From contig FMTX01000018.1 of the NCBI GenBank assembly GCA_900100895.1, positions 16,207-80,206 of the forward strand: a stretch of 64,000 nt of DNA, written 5' to 3'. Positions 6,664-15,930 of this stretch are shown here, in pieces (the stretch's first letter is position 1; the number at the start of each line of letters is the position of its first letter). A program made the translations under genes and the position numbers. This stretch comes from Lachnospiraceae bacterium YSD2013. GTDB taxonomy: Bacteria > Bacillota > Clostridia > Lachnospirales > Lachnospiraceae. The notes beneath the pieces are model-generated. The model saw only the letters and a program-made list of their open reading frames with translations. It searched no databases and had not been told where the DNA came from.

Positions 6664-7840
6664 TCTCGTCTCCTTTCTCCTCTTTGGTGAAAAGAATGTT
6701 TAACTTGCCGTCCTCGTATCCTGCTTTGGCCACGCTTAAGTTCATGAGCGTATTGGGAAGAGGAATGTTTCTTTTGAAGTTACCTATCTTGATTACTATG
6801 TCCGCGCCAGCCTGGAAGAGGTCGATGTCGCCCTTGTCGGCGCAGGGAATGTTGACCTTAAGCACGTAGCCGTCGGCGGTCTTTTCGAAGCTTTCGCGCT
6901 CCGTCGTGGCGTGGCTTGCGAATACGTCCTTGTCCGCGAGAGCATCATTTACAAGTCTTTCGACGTTCTTAATGCCCTTGAGTTCCTCGTCGTACCAGGG
7001 AATCTCGCAGATGGGGAGTCCCGCGAAGGTGCTCTTAAGCACATCGATGTAATCCTTCTGGAGCCTTATCCACTTGTCAAAGAAATCGTTGCCGATATCC
7101 TCAGGCAGGATTCTGTTGATGTAGAGACCGTCTACGTTGAAATTGTAGAGATTCATGTACATGTAGTTACGCTTGGTCTCCTCGACCACCATCTTCTCGG
7201 GCACGCTGACGATGCGCACGCTTGTGGTCTCGCGGTTCTTAAGAAGCTCCTGAAGCTCCGAAAGCTTCATGTAAATCTTCTCGATATCGTTCATCGCCTG
7301 CTTGTTAGGCATCTCAATCTTAAAAAGCGACTTCGATACCGGCGCGAGTACACGGACACCTACCTTACCTATCGGGAAAAGCTTCTCCATGTACCACGAA
7401 AGCATCTCGGGGAACTTAAGAAGCGATAACGTCTCACCCGTCGGTGCGCAGTCCACGATTATGCGGTCATATGTGCCGCTCTTGTGAAGCTCAGCGATTT
7501 TTAACAGCGAAAAAAGTTCTTCCGTTCCCGGTATGATTCCTATGTCCGCCGGTGCCAGTTCGTCTGCTCCCGCCAGCAGGTTCTTGGCATATCTGATTAT
7601 GTCTGCGAAGTCAGTCTCGCACACATACGCGGGGTCTATCTCGTAAATATCAAGGTTCGGCATAACCGTCTCGACATCTCTGGAAAGCTTGCGCTCAAAG
7701 ATATCCCCGAGATTGTGCGCCATGTCGGTGCTGACAAGAAGCGTTTTCTTGCCTTCTTTGGCGCTTTTATAAGCGTGGGCCGCCGCAATACTGCTTTTGC
7801 CGACTCCGCCTTTACCTGTGAAAATGTATATTCTGCTCAT
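6656..7840 (-). CDS. ArsA/Get3-family ATPase with C-terminal HSP20-like domain (first copy in operon)
   Basis: The 394-residue paralogue of the ATPase at 5253-6407 has GKGGVGKSS at residues 9-17, STDMAHNLGD and DCAPTGETLSLLKFPE. Its C-terminal region from about 318 (GYVLKVNIPCADKGDIDLFQ, NIPLPNTL) is again an HSP20-like beta domain. The two copies align from end to end but clearly differ, so they probably form a heterodimer or two dedicated ATPases; Get3-type proteins act as dimers and E. coli ArsA is a fused tandem. Ribosome site GAAAGGCGA. It lies 99 bases downstream of the MarR gene; that gap carries another operator-like repeat. Confidence 0.88.
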   Translation of the reverse strand: MSRIYIFTGKGGVGKSSIAAAHAYKSAKEGKKTLLVSTDMAHNLGDIFERKLSRDVETVMPNLDIYEIDPAYVCETDFADIIRYAKNLLAGADELAPADIGIIPGTEELFSLLKIAELHKSGTYDRIIVDCAPTGETLSLLKFPEMLSWYMEKLFPIGKVGVRVLAPVSKSLFKIEMPNKQAMNDIEKIYMKLSELQELLKNRETTSVRIVSVPEKMVVEETKRNYMYMNLYNFNVDGLYINRILPEDIGNDFFDKWIRLQKDYIDVLKSTFAGLPICEIPWYDEELKGIKNVERLVNDALADKDVFASHATTERESFEKTADGYVLKVNIPCADKGDIDLFQAGADIVIKIGNFKRNIPLPNTLMNLSVAKAGYEDGKLNILFTKEEKGDENE

Positions 7841-7871
7841 TATTTCGCCTTTCGTGTAATTCTTTGTATGA

Positions 7872-7933
7872 ATAGTTCGTGTGCCGAAGTATTTCTTTTT
7901 ATGTAAGGCAGCGACCGTAACCGTGCTGCCTTG
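7872..7933 (-). promoter_or_regulatory. operator-like repeat and hairpin between MarR and ArsA genes
   Basis: ATAGTTCG-TGTGC-CGAAGTAT (7872-7892) is an inverted repeat with 7 of 8 matching pairs and repeats the word found at the marR promoter. Next to it, AAGGCAGC / GCTGCCTT (7906-7933) forms a hairpin without a good T-run. Together they suggest that expression of the ATPases is set separately from marR. Seen directly; binding by MarR is inferred. Confidence 0.5.
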
Positions 7934-7939
7934 GTGTAG

Positions 7940-8443
7940 CTATTCTATTGTTATCTTTCGTACCTTTTTGACTTCTGCTTCCTTGTCGTGTTCTTCCTTA
8001 AACACGGCCTTGGCCTTGGTCATGATGCTTTCGAGAAGCTTAAGCTCGTCTCCCGTGAGCGAGCCAAGTATTTTCATACCGTATGATAGCAGTTCCTCCA
8101 CCAGGCGGTTAAACTGCGCGCGTCCCTTCTCCGTGAAGGTTATAAGCACCACTCTCTTATCTTCCCTCGAATGTGTGCGCTCGATAAGACCGTTCTTCTC
8201 CATACGGCTCACAATACCCGTCGCCGTATTAAGCGGCACATGAATATACTCGGCAATCTCCGACATATTCACCTCGCCCTTCTGATAAAGCAGCCAAAAA
8301 AGAAGCACCTCATTCTTCGAGCAATTAAGAAAAATGTTGCTCCAAAGATCAAGCGATAGCAGCTCCTTAATCTCTTCAATATAGTCCGTGAAGTTCTTTA
8401 ACACTTCTTCCGGCTTATCGTTTCGGCTTATTTTAACAGTCAT
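7940..8443 (-). CDS. MarR-family transcriptional regulator
   Basis: The 167-residue winged-helix regulator has the family core: LLYQKGEVNMSEIAEYIHVPLNTATGIVSRMEKNGLIERTHSREDKRVVLITFTEKG, where the DNA-recognition helix is followed by the wing with D-K-R. It precedes the two ArsA ATPases on the same strand and its promoter overlaps inverted repeats, so autoregulation and control of the ArsA operon are likely. Ribosome site AAGGAC 7 bases upstream of the start. The ligand is unknown. Confidence 0.9.
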   Translation of the reverse strand: MTVKISRNDKPEEVLKNFTDYIEEIKELLSLDLWSNIFLNCSKNEVLLFWLLYQKGEVNMSEIAEYIHVPLNTATGIVSRMEKNGLIERTHSREDKRVVLITFTEKGRAQFNRLVEELLSYGMKILGSLTGDELKLLESIMTKAKAVFKEEHDKEAEVKKVRKITIE

Positions 8444-8456
8444 TTCAGGTCCTTAC

Positions 8457-8514
8457 AAAAATACTTCGCATCTCGAACTAAATTAATTCTACACGCGAAG
8501 TATTTTTTTGTCAA
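8457..8514 (-). promoter_or_regulatory. marR promoter with embedded operator repeats
   Basis: The minus strand has TTGACA (8509-8514), 17 bases, then TAGAAT (8486-8491), a near-consensus promoter. The word GCGAAGTAT (8495-8503) lies in the spacer, and its inverted copy ATACTTCGC (8461-8469) lies just downstream of the start point. Each can also be read as a degenerate palindrome with a 5-base centre. This placement is typical for an autorepressor. Confidence 0.75.
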
Positions 8515-8534
8515 TAGTTATTATATATTTCGTC

Positions 8535-10574
8535 CTATGCTGAAAAAATAGGGCACAACCACACTATAACTCCGTCTTTGATTCCAATCGAATACTGAAT
8601 ACCGCGGCGCTTGTCCAATACTGCGTTAAAGTATTCCTTGGCCACGATGGTCTCTATATGCCAGCCATCACTGTATGCTATAAGTACGGCGTCGTCGGAA
8701 ACTTTGTATGTTTCATAAATATCGTCAAGTCCCTTTATGCTGATGCCTCCGCTGAAACTCATGTGAGTATCCGTTCCCAAATCGACCTCTATTGTTCCTG
8801 CCTGAGCATCGTAATTTCTGATTTCGCCCGGATAACATGTAGCTCCAATGTCTTTTAAAAATCCGCCATCCGGAACCCCTATGCTGTCTATTGCCGAGAA
8901 AGATGAATAGTAATATTTTTCATCATCCTCCGACCGAGCAATAGCCAGTGTTCCCACCTGCCGTTCAAAATCTTCGGAAACTATATATACCGAAATACTG
9001 TTCAAATCTTTGCTGTCTTTTTTGAACAATGCTTTGGCAGTATCAGAATTGAACGGTTCTTCAAAAGAATAGTAGTATAAGTAACATCCGTCAGCTTCTA
9101 CCGCGGCATTGCCAAAAGGCAGATCGTCAATGAGCAATCTGCACCGCTCTGCATATTTTACTGCTTCCTCGTTACTCACAATTGTATTTTCCGGTTCTTC
9201 TTTGGACTTCGCATCTGCTTTCTTTTTCACAAGTCCCTCTACAAGTTGCCAAAGATTCTTATCCTCATCTTCTTCCTTGGACTTAACAAAAAACGTATAT
9301 CTGTACTCTTTAGTGGTCTCTCCGGTAAGAATATTTAAATCCGGTTCACAATCGTATGCGCAGTCCCACTTAAGATTAACCATGTTACCGAACACATCAT
9401 ATTTCCACCAGTGTTTGTCATATGTTCCATCAGTATTTATCTCGATTTCTTCAATTTTGTTACCATATCGGTCATACTTATATGTATGCTCGTACTCCGT
9501 ATATCTTTCATTTCTTCCATAGTATGAGCCATATTCTCTCATCAATCTGTCTGCCTCATCGTACTCGGCGTAGCTATCGAAATTATTGCCTCCGGCCACT
9601 CCGTGCCTGGAGATATTATTGTCGTGCTCATCATATTCGTATTTTGTGTAATCTACACCACCGACTGCATTCGTATGCTTTTCTTCAGCCAAGTTGCCGT
9701 CATTATTATATTTGTACTCATCAATCCACTCACTGAAATAGTCTTTTCTTATGACTTTTGTGATTCGCCCCTCGTCATCGTATTTGGTAAGTATCTTACT
9801 GCCGTCAACATGTATTTCGGCTATACAGTTGCCTAATTCATCAAACTCAAATTCTGTTCCATCCTCTGCAATCAGTCTTCTTTTCTGCTCCTTGCCACTC
9901 TTATCGTAATCATAGCGGTGCTCTGTTCCATAATTGTATTCATAGACAAGTTTGCCGTCATCATTATACTTTTGATATAACACTATCTCGCCATTATTTC
10001 TTTTTATGAGTTCATTTTTGCCATACTCATACGTGTATTCACAATCGCCCGATATAACACGAATCTCCCTGCCCCTATCATCATATTCATATATATCTAC
10101 AGATTCATAGTTTTCACCGCTCTTGGTCTTTTCTTCAATCAAATATGCGTTTTCTTTGACAAAAGAAAAGAACTTTTGACACATCTCGGAGTCTTTCTCC
10201 ACTACACTCTCTGCCGCTTTTAAAGGCTCGTTAGCAACCAAATAAGCATACGCGCTTTCAATAACAGTAAAGTCATCTGCATTACTTCCCGATTCACCGA
10301 CTTTCTTGGCAAAATCACCGTATTGTGCCGCTTCTTCTGCTGCCATATAAGCTTCTTCGTACTTTCCCTCCTGCACGAATGTCTCAAATCTAGCAAAAGC
10401 ATCCCCAAATAAAGCTTCTCTGTTATCCTCTTCCGACGTGCTCGCCTCGGTTGAAGCCGATGCTGATATTTCTGTGTCAGTCTCGGATTTAGTCTCCTCT
10501 TTCTTTGACCCGCAAGCGCAAGCACTTGAAACAACCAATGCCAATATTAGTAATCCCGCAATCTTTCTTCTCAT
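8535..10574 (-). CDS. Large lipoprotein with YD (RHS-like) repeats
   Basis: The protein of about 679 residues has a lipoprotein signal (LLILALVVSSACAC, lipid-modified Cys near 21) and a Ser/Thr/Glu-rich linker. About 40 residues of TPR-like helices follow (EEAYMAAEEAAQYGDFAKK). From about 165 to 420 it has tandem YD-type repeats (YEYDDRGRE, YKYNNDGNLAEE, YDEHDNNISR, YKYDRYGNKIEE), as in RHS and wall-associated proteins. The C-terminal third is an unrecognised globular region. There is no RHS core cleavage motif and no toxin domain. I start at ATG 10574, which has GGGGGA upstream, rather than at TTG 10586. Surface-exposed protein of unknown role. Confidence 0.8.
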   Translation of the reverse strand: MRRKIAGLLILALVVSSACACGSKKEETKSETDTEISASASTEASTSEEDNREALFGDAFARFETFVQEGKYEEAYMAAEEAAQYGDFAKKVGESGSNADDFTVIESAYAYLVANEPLKAAESVVEKDSEMCQKFFSFVKENAYLIEEKTKSGENYESVDIYEYDDRGREIRVISGDCEYTYEYGKNELIKRNNGEIVLYQKYNDDGKLVYEYNYGTEHRYDYDKSGKEQKRRLIAEDGTEFEFDELGNCIAEIHVDGSKILTKYDDEGRITKVIRKDYFSEWIDEYKYNNDGNLAEEKHTNAVGGVDYTKYEYDEHDNNISRHGVAGGNNFDSYAEYDEADRLMREYGSYYGRNERYTEYEHTYKYDRYGNKIEEIEINTDGTYDKHWWKYDVFGNMVNLKWDCAYDCEPDLNILTGETTKEYRYTFFVKSKEEDEDKNLWQLVEGLVKKKADAKSKEEPENTIVSNEEAVKYAERCRLLIDDLPFGNAAVEADGCYLYYYSFEEPFNSDTAKALFKKDSKDLNSISVYIVSEDFERQVGTLAIARSEDDEKYYYSSFSAIDSIGVPDGGFLKDIGATCYPGEIRNYDAQAGTIEVDLGTDTHMSFSGGISIKGLDDIYETYKVSDDAVLIAYSDGWHIETIVAKEYFNAVLDKRRGIQYSIGIKDGVIVWLCPIFSA

Positions 10575-10671
10575 ATTGTCCCCCAATAAGAATTATCTTT
10601 CTGAAATTATCATACAACTTAGCAATCAAATCGTTTCTTAATTCTTTCTGAATACGCAGTTTCTCAGCGTT

Positions 10672-10900
10672 TTATCCCAATATGAAAAAAAGTTCAAATT
10701 GGGATAAGAAATCGCCCTATATTTGTGTTATGTAAACCTCTTTTATCCCAATACGAAATTTTTACTGAATTGGGATAAGATTTTCCTGTTTTTTTATCCC
10801 AAAATCAAGATTTTTTCATATTGAGATAACTAGTTTACATAACTCGGCGCTCACCAACCATTTTTTATCCCAATCCACAACTTTTTTCGTATTGAGATAA
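10672..10900. repeat. Mirrored array of four 36-bp palindromes
   Basis: Four units each have 10-base arms and an exactly 16-base centre: 10672-10707, 10743-10778, 10794-10829 and 10865-10900. Arms are TTATCCCAAT / ATTGGGATAA or close variants. Start-to-start steps are 71, 51 and 71 bases. Units 1 and 2 read TTATCCCAATAYGAAA; units 3 and 4 match only as the reverse complement (TTATCTCAATAYGAAA), so the array is mirror-symmetric about 10786. The word GTTTACATAAC lies between units 1 and 2 (10727-10737, reversed) and units 3 and 4 (10833-10843). The 430-base gap between the lipoprotein and malQ holds nothing else except the malQ terminator. Confidence 0.9.
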
Positions 10901-10966
10901 CCTGACCCGCAAGTCGGCAAAAGAAAGCCCCCACCGGCCCCAAAACGCCCCAAAGCAACACAAAAC

Positions 10967-10992
10967 AGCCGCCGGAACTACCCGACGGCTGC
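10967..10992 (-). terminator. terminator of the lacI-glgP-malQ operon
   Basis: The stem CAGCCGtCGGGTAG / CcGGCGGCTG is followed on the minus strand by TTTTGTG, just past the malQ stop. Confidence 0.85.
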
Positions 10993-11018
10993 TTTAATTA
11001 CACTTATCGCAAAATATA

Positions 11019-12497
11019 TTATCTTAAACAAAGCTTTCTCAGCTTATCAATCTCCTTGGCGAGTTTCTTGGTGCAGGCGTTCTTTTTCATGCGCCACTGC
11101 CAATTGCCGCCTAAGACTGCGGGGGTGTTGATGCGTCCCTCGCCACCGATGTTTAAGAAGTCCTGCATGGGAATGATTACGGTGTCACAGACACTCTTGT
11201 AACAAAGCTCGATGAGCGCCCAGGCCATCTTTGAAGCATCCTCCTCGCGAGCGTAGAAACGTACATACTCCGCGCATTTCTTGTCATCCGTAAGCATTCT
11301 TTCGTACCAGCCGCGAACGGTTTCGTTGTCGTGGGTGCCGGTGTAGATTACGGAGTTGGACGATAAATTGTGCGGAAGGTACTCATTGTCGGCGCCGGAG
11401 CCGAAGGCAAACTGCATGATCTTCATGCCGGGGTAGCCGGTACGCTTAACGAGGCGACGCACGGAGTCGGTTAAGAAGCCTAAGTCCTCGGCGATAATCT
11501 GCTTCTCGCCGAGCGCGTTGTTGATAGCCTTGAACAAATCGTAACCGGGGCCCTTGCGCCACTTGCCGTTCTCTGCTGTCTTATCGGTAAAAGGAATCGT
11601 ATAGAAAGCATCAAAGCCTCTGAAATGGTCGATTCTTACCACATCATACAAATCGAAGCAGTAAGCGATTCTCTTAATCCACCACGCATACCCGGTCTCG
11701 CGGTGCACATCCCAGCGATACAAAGGGTTGCCCCAGAGCTGTCCCGTAGGAGCAAAAGGATCCGGAGGGCAGCCTGCCACAGCATTGGGAATGTTCTCTT
11801 CATTAAGGTCGAAGAGCTCAGGACTTGCCCACACATCCGCCGAGTCAAAAGCCACATAAATCGGTATGTCGCCTACAATCTCGACGCCCGCTTCATTAGC
11901 ATATTTTTTAAGTGCTTTCCACTGTTTGTTAAAATAAAACTGCTGGAACTTATAAAAGTCAATCTCGGAAGCAAGGCGCTTACGAGCATTCTCCAAAGCC
12001 TTAGCCTTGCGAAGCTTTAAGTCCTCCTCCCACTCGGTCCAGGCGATTCCGCCCTTTTCATCCTTAAGAGCCATAAACAAAGCGTAATCGTCCAGCCAGA
12101 ATTCATTGTCTTTCACAAAGGTCTTGTAAGCCTTCAAGGCCTTCACATTGCTGTTTTCATATGCCTTGCGAAGAAGCTTGAAACGCTTCTTGTACATATC
12201 TTCGTAGTCTACGTATGACGTATCCTTGCAAGCGTACTTCTTACAGTCAGCCTCGGTAACGAAGCCTTCCTTCACGAACTCGTCCACGTCGATAAAATAA
12301 GGATTACCGGCGAAAGTTGAAAACGACTGATAAGGCGAATCACCATAGCCTGTAGGACCCAGAGGCAGAATCTGCCATAGGCTCTGTCCCGCAGCCTTAA
12401 GGAAATCTACGAATTCATATGCTTCTTTGGAAAAAGAACCTATTCCGTACTTAGACGGAAGTGAAAATATCGGCATCAAAATACCGCATCTTCTCAT
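11019..12497 (-). CDS. malQ: 4-alpha-glucanotransferase (amylomaltase, GH77)
   Basis: The 492-residue protein is typical of bacterial amylomaltase. It starts MRRCGILMPIFSLPSKYGIGSF and has WQILPLGPTGYGDSPYQSFS, the nucleophile region DVVRIDHFRGFDAFY, the acid/base region IIAEDLGFLT and the late motif YTGTHDNETVRGWY. It transfers alpha-1,4-glucan segments between maltooligosaccharides and releases glucose, making longer chains for glycogen/maltodextrin phosphorylase. It lies 26 bases downstream of glgP, in one operon with the LacI regulator upstream. Ribosome site GGGAGGG. Cytoplasmic. Confidence 0.96.
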   Translation of the reverse strand: MRRCGILMPIFSLPSKYGIGSFSKEAYEFVDFLKAAGQSLWQILPLGPTGYGDSPYQSFSTFAGNPYFIDVDEFVKEGFVTEADCKKYACKDTSYVDYEDMYKKRFKLLRKAYENSNVKALKAYKTFVKDNEFWLDDYALFMALKDEKGGIAWTEWEEDLKLRKAKALENARKRLASEIDFYKFQQFYFNKQWKALKKYANEAGVEIVGDIPIYVAFDSADVWASPELFDLNEENIPNAVAGCPPDPFAPTGQLWGNPLYRWDVHRETGYAWWIKRIAYCFDLYDVVRIDHFRGFDAFYTIPFTDKTAENGKWRKGPGYDLFKAINNALGEKQIIAEDLGFLTDSVRRLVKRTGYPGMKIMQFAFGSGADNEYLPHNLSSNSVIYTGTHDNETVRGWYERMLTDDKKCAEYVRFYAREEDASKMAWALIELCYKSVCDTVIIPMQDFLNIGGEGRINTPAVLGGNWQWRMKKNACTKKLAKEIDKLRKLCLR

Positions 12498-12522
12498 AAT
12501 CTAACCCTCCCTGCGACCAAAC

Positions 12523-14841
12523 TTAATCCATTGACTTTAAGTGCCATACATCTTTGTTGTAATCTTCGATGGTTCTGTCGGATGAGAAGAAGCCGGCCTT
12601 CGCGATATTGGTAAGCATCATCTTCTTCCACATGGTGCGCTTCTCGTAATCTGCGAAAATCTTATCCTTCATCTCGATGTACTCTTCAAGGTCGAGAAGG
12701 GTCATGAACCAGTCTTTGTTAAGAAGTTCGTTGTAAAGTCTCTCAAGGTTCTCCTTGTGACCTACCTTCATGCACTTGTCACCTACGATAAAGTCAACTG
12801 CGTTCTTGATAACCTTGGAGTTCTTGTAGAAGTCCTTGGATACGTAGTCAGCCTTCTTGTAGTGGTTGATAACGGTCTTAGAGTCCTTACCGAAGAAGTA
12901 AATGTTCTTCTTGCCTACAAGGTCGCCGATTTCAACATTCGCGCCGTCCTTGGTGCCGAGGGTAATCGCACCGTTGAGCATAAACTTCATGTTACCGGTA
13001 CCTGATGCTTCCTTGGATGCCAAAGAAATCTGTTCGGAAATATCACATGCGGGAATAATCTTTTCTGCGTAAGAAACGTTGTAGTTCTCTACGAAGAGCA
13101 CCTTCATGTAAGGGTTTACGTCGGGATCGTTGTTGATGATTTCCTGTAAGCAAAGGAGAAGGTGGATGATATCCTGCGCAATTATGTAAGCGGGAGCTGC
13201 CTTGGCACCAAAGATAAAGGTCATGGGTGTGGAAGGCTTCTTACCCTTCTTGATTTCAAGGTACTTATGAATAATGTACAAAGCATTCATCTGCTGACGC
13301 TTGTACTCATGCATACGCTTAGCCTGTACGTCGAAGATGGAGTGAGGGTCGAGCACAACGCCTTCTTTTTCCTTGATGTAAGCGCAGAGCTCTTTCTTTT
13401 TCTCAAACTTAATCTCGGCGATACGGTCGAGAACCATTTCGTTGTCGATGTAATCCATGAGTTTTTCAAGCTCGGTGGCATCCTTCTTGTAGTAGTTGCC
13501 GATAAGGGATGAAATGTAGTCCGAAAGCTCGTGGTTACAGGAAAGAAGCCAGCGACGGAAGGTGATACCGTTGGTCTTGTTGTTGAACTTCTCGGGGTAA
13601 ATCTTGTAGAAGTGATTAAGCTCGGTCTTCTTTAAGATTTCTGTGTGAAGGGCAGCAACACCGTTAACGGAGAAGCCGTAGTGGATGTCGATGTGAGCCA
13701 TGTGCACGCGGCCTTCCTTGTCGATGATGTGAACTTTCTTGTTGGTGTATTTTTCTTTAACCTTCTTGTCGAGTTCCTTGATGATGGGAACTAAGTGAGG
13801 CACTACCTTCTCAAGGTAAGCAAGGGGCCACTTCTCGAGTGCTTCTGCGAGGATGGTGTGGTTAGTGTATGCACAGGTCTTGGATACCACTTCAACAGCC
13901 TCGTCAAAAGTAAATGCCTTGTCGTTCACAAGGATTCTGATAAGCTCGGGGATAATGAGCGTAGGGTGTGTATCGTTAATCTGAATTACGCAGTAATCGT
14001 ACATTCTGCGAAGGTCGTACTGCTTTTCTTTTAACTCTTTTAAGATGAGCTGAGCGGCGTTAGATACCATAAAGTACTGCTGGTAGATTCTAAGTAAATT
14101 GCCGGCTTCATCGGAGTCATCGGGATAGAGGAAAAGCGTTAAATTCTTCTCGATGTCGGTCTTATCGAAGTCAATGCCCTTGTCTACGATTGACTCGTCA
14201 ACGGACTCGATGTCGAAAAGGTGAAGCTTGTTGGTGCCGCTTCTGTAGCCTACGATGTCGATGTCGTAGAGTTTGGAGTTAACGGTAAGGTTACCGAAGT
14301 GTACGGGGAAAGAAATTCCTGTATCTTCAAGCCAGGACTTGTCTTCAATCCAGTCGTTGGGCTCTGCCTTCTGAAGCTTGTTTCTGAATACCTGCTTGAA
14401 TAATCCCAAGTGGTAGTTAAGTCCGATACCGTCGCCCTGATAGCCGAGTGTTGCGATGGAATCAAGGAAACATGCGGCAAGACGACCGAGACCGCCGTTA
14501 CCGAGTGAAGGTTCGGGCTCGAACTCTTCGATTTCTGCAAGGCTCTTGCCGTTCTTGGTAAGAATCTCGTTAATCTTGTCATAAAGACCCATGTTGATAA
14601 GGTTGTTGGAAAGTAACTTACCGATAAGAAACTCTGCGGAAATGTAATAAACCTTCTTGTCACCCGAAATAGGCTCGGATAACTCGGTCATTTCCTTGGT
14701 AAGGGACAAAAGAATGTAATAAAGCTCCTTGTTGTCGCAGTCCTTAAGGGACTTTTTGTACGCCTTCTTAGCTCTGTCCTCAAGCTCTGCCTCCATATTC
14801 ATAAGCATAACTTCCTGCTGCATCTCTGCTCTTAAACTCAT
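12523..14841 (-). CDS. glgP: Glycogen/maltodextrin phosphorylase
   Basis: The 772-residue GT35 enzyme cleaves alpha-1,4-glucan with phosphate to glucose-1-phosphate. Visible family blocks are [25 protein letters not shown] ([16 protein letters not shown]), [37 protein letters not shown] and the PLP lysine region [18 protein letters not shown]. The length is normal for the family. Ribosome site AAGGAGGA. It sits between the LacI-type regulator (43 bases upstream) and malQ, so alpha-glucan breakdown is probably controlled by that regulator. Confidence 0.96.
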   Translation of the reverse strand: MSLRAEMQQEVMLMNMEAELEDRAKKAYKKSLKDCDNKELYYILLSLTKEMTELSEPISGDKKVYYISAEFLIGKLLSNNLINMGLYDKINEILTKNGKSLAEIEEFEPEPSLGNGGLGRLAACFLDSIATLGYQGDGIGLNYHLGLFKQVFRNKLQKAEPNDWIEDKSWLEDTGISFPVHFGNLTVNSKLYDIDIVGYRSGTNKLHLFDIESVDESIVDKGIDFDKTDIEKNLTLFLYPDDSDEAGNLLRIYQQYFMVSNAAQLILKELKEKQYDLRRMYDYCVIQINDTHPTLIIPELIRILVNDKAFTFDEAVEVVSKTCAYTNHTILAEALEKWPLAYLEKVVPHLVPIIKELDKKVKEKYTNKKVHIIDKEGRVHMAHIDIHYGFSVNGVAALHTEILKKTELNHFYKIYPEKFNNKTNGITFRRWLLSCNHELSDYISSLIGNYYKKDATELEKLMDYIDNEMVLDRIAEIKFEKKKELCAYIKEKEGVVLDPHSIFDVQAKRMHEYKRQQMNALYIIHKYLEIKKGKKPSTPMTFIFGAKAAPAYIIAQDIIHLLLCLQEIINNDPDVNPYMKVLFVENYNVSYAEKIIPACDISEQISLASKEASGTGNMKFMLNGAITLGTKDGANVEIGDLVGKKNIYFFGKDSKTVINHYKKADYVSKDFYKNSKVIKNAVDFIVGDKCMKVGHKENLERLYNELLNKDWFMTLLDLEEYIEMKDKIFADYEKRTMWKKMMLTNIAKAGFFSSDRTIEDYNKDVWHLKSMD

Positions 14842-14883
14842 TTGTAAATCCTCCTTAAATTGGGGTCACGGTAGTCCGTGCTG

Positions 14884-15870
14884 TTAATGGATAACGTCCA
14901 GATACTCGATTCTTACGACTTTGTGAGGAAGAATCACTTCTCTTCCCGCTTCGCCGAGTAACAGTCTCTCGGCTTCCTCAACGGCGGTCATGGCAATCTC
15001 TGTGAAGTCCTGCTTGACGGTGGTCATCTGGCGACCAGCATAACCCATAAGGGATATTCCGTCAAAGCCGCATACCGGTCTGAATATGTCCATTTTCGTA
15101 AGGGCCATCATGGCACCTATTGCACAAAGGTCTGATGCGCATATCACGGCATCGTAGTCGGCGCCGATTTTAAGCACAATCTCGCGGGCTTTTTTCTCGC
15201 TGAAGTCTGCCTGCTCCACTTTGAGTGTGAGCTTTTTCTTTTTGCAGAAATCCTTAACCGCCTGCAAACGCTTCTCGCATACGAAGCTGTTTTTCTTACC
15301 CGACAAATACAGTATTTTCTTAGGCTTGTTCATCTTGTAAAGCGCTTCGGCCACGTCATACTGGGCTTCGTACTGGTCTACCCATACGCATGAGGTGTTA
15401 TCGCTCACAAGGGGTGCATCTACGCAAACTGTCTTGAATTCGCCGCTTTCCACCAGTTTCATAATTACCTTGTCGTCCTTGGACAGTCCGAAGATTACAA
15501 GCGCTTCGACGTTCTGGGACTTAAGGTAAGCAGTGATTTCCTTAAGGCTCTTATCCCCCAGCATGGAAAAGAAAAGGGTTATTACGTCTAACTTCTTTTC
15601 TCTTGCCTTGAGTATCGCACCGGATAAGTACTGCATGTCCACCTCATCGATGGAGGCGTTGGTCATCTGATTGATTAAGATGGCCACTCTTCCCGGCTGC
15701 TTGGAGGAAAGGGCCGCCGCTACGGCGTTGGGCATAAAGTCAAGCTTCTTGATGGCTTTATTGACCTTGTCCTTGGTCTCCTTGCTTACATTGGGGTAAT
15801 TGTTTAAAACCTTGGAAACAGTGGATACGGCAACTCCGGCTTCACGGGCTACGTCTTTGATTCCGGCCAT
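14884..15870 (-). CDS. LacI-family transcriptional regulator of the glucan operon
   Basis: The 328-residue protein has a classic N-terminal helix-turn-helix (IKDVAREAGVAVSTVSKVLN, then KLDFMPNAVAAALSS) and a periplasmic-binding-protein-like effector domain (VEALVIFGLS, DAVICASDLCAIGAM, PVCGFDG). The frame opens at 15915, but ATG 15870 (MAGIKDVAREAG) is the family N-terminus and has AGGAC upstream, so I use it. It is the first gene of lacI-glgP-malQ. Two palindromes of the LacI/CcpA operator type flank its promoter, so it probably represses itself and the operon until a sugar effector binds. Confidence 0.93.
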   Translation of the reverse strand: MAGIKDVAREAGVAVSTVSKVLNNYPNVSKETKDKVNKAIKKLDFMPNAVAAALSSKQPGRVAILINQMTNASIDEVDMQYLSGAILKAREKKLDVITLFFSMLGDKSLKEITAYLKSQNVEALVIFGLSKDDKVIMKLVESGEFKTVCVDAPLVSDNTSCVWVDQYEAQYDVAEALYKMNKPKKILYLSGKKNSFVCEKRLQAVKDFCKKKKLTLKVEQADFSEKKAREIVLKIGADYDAVICASDLCAIGAMMALTKMDIFRPVCGFDGISLMGYAGRQMTTVKQDFTEIAMTAVEEAERLLLGEAGREVILPHKVVRIEYLDVIH

Positions 15871-15930
15871 TGCTGTCCTACCTTTCTTATGTGCACGTTT
15901 CCGACCTTTTTTCATCTCCCTGAAAATCTC

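Noticed and set aside
5253..7840. An arsenic-resistance operon
   Set aside because: No arsenite pump, arsenate reductase, ArsR or ArsD gene is present; only ATPases with HSP20-like tails under a MarR regulator.
10672..10900. The palindrome array as a CRISPR array or tandem terminators
   Set aside because: There are only four units in mixed orientation with similar, non-spacer sequence between them, and the hairpins lack consistent T-runs after a gene end.
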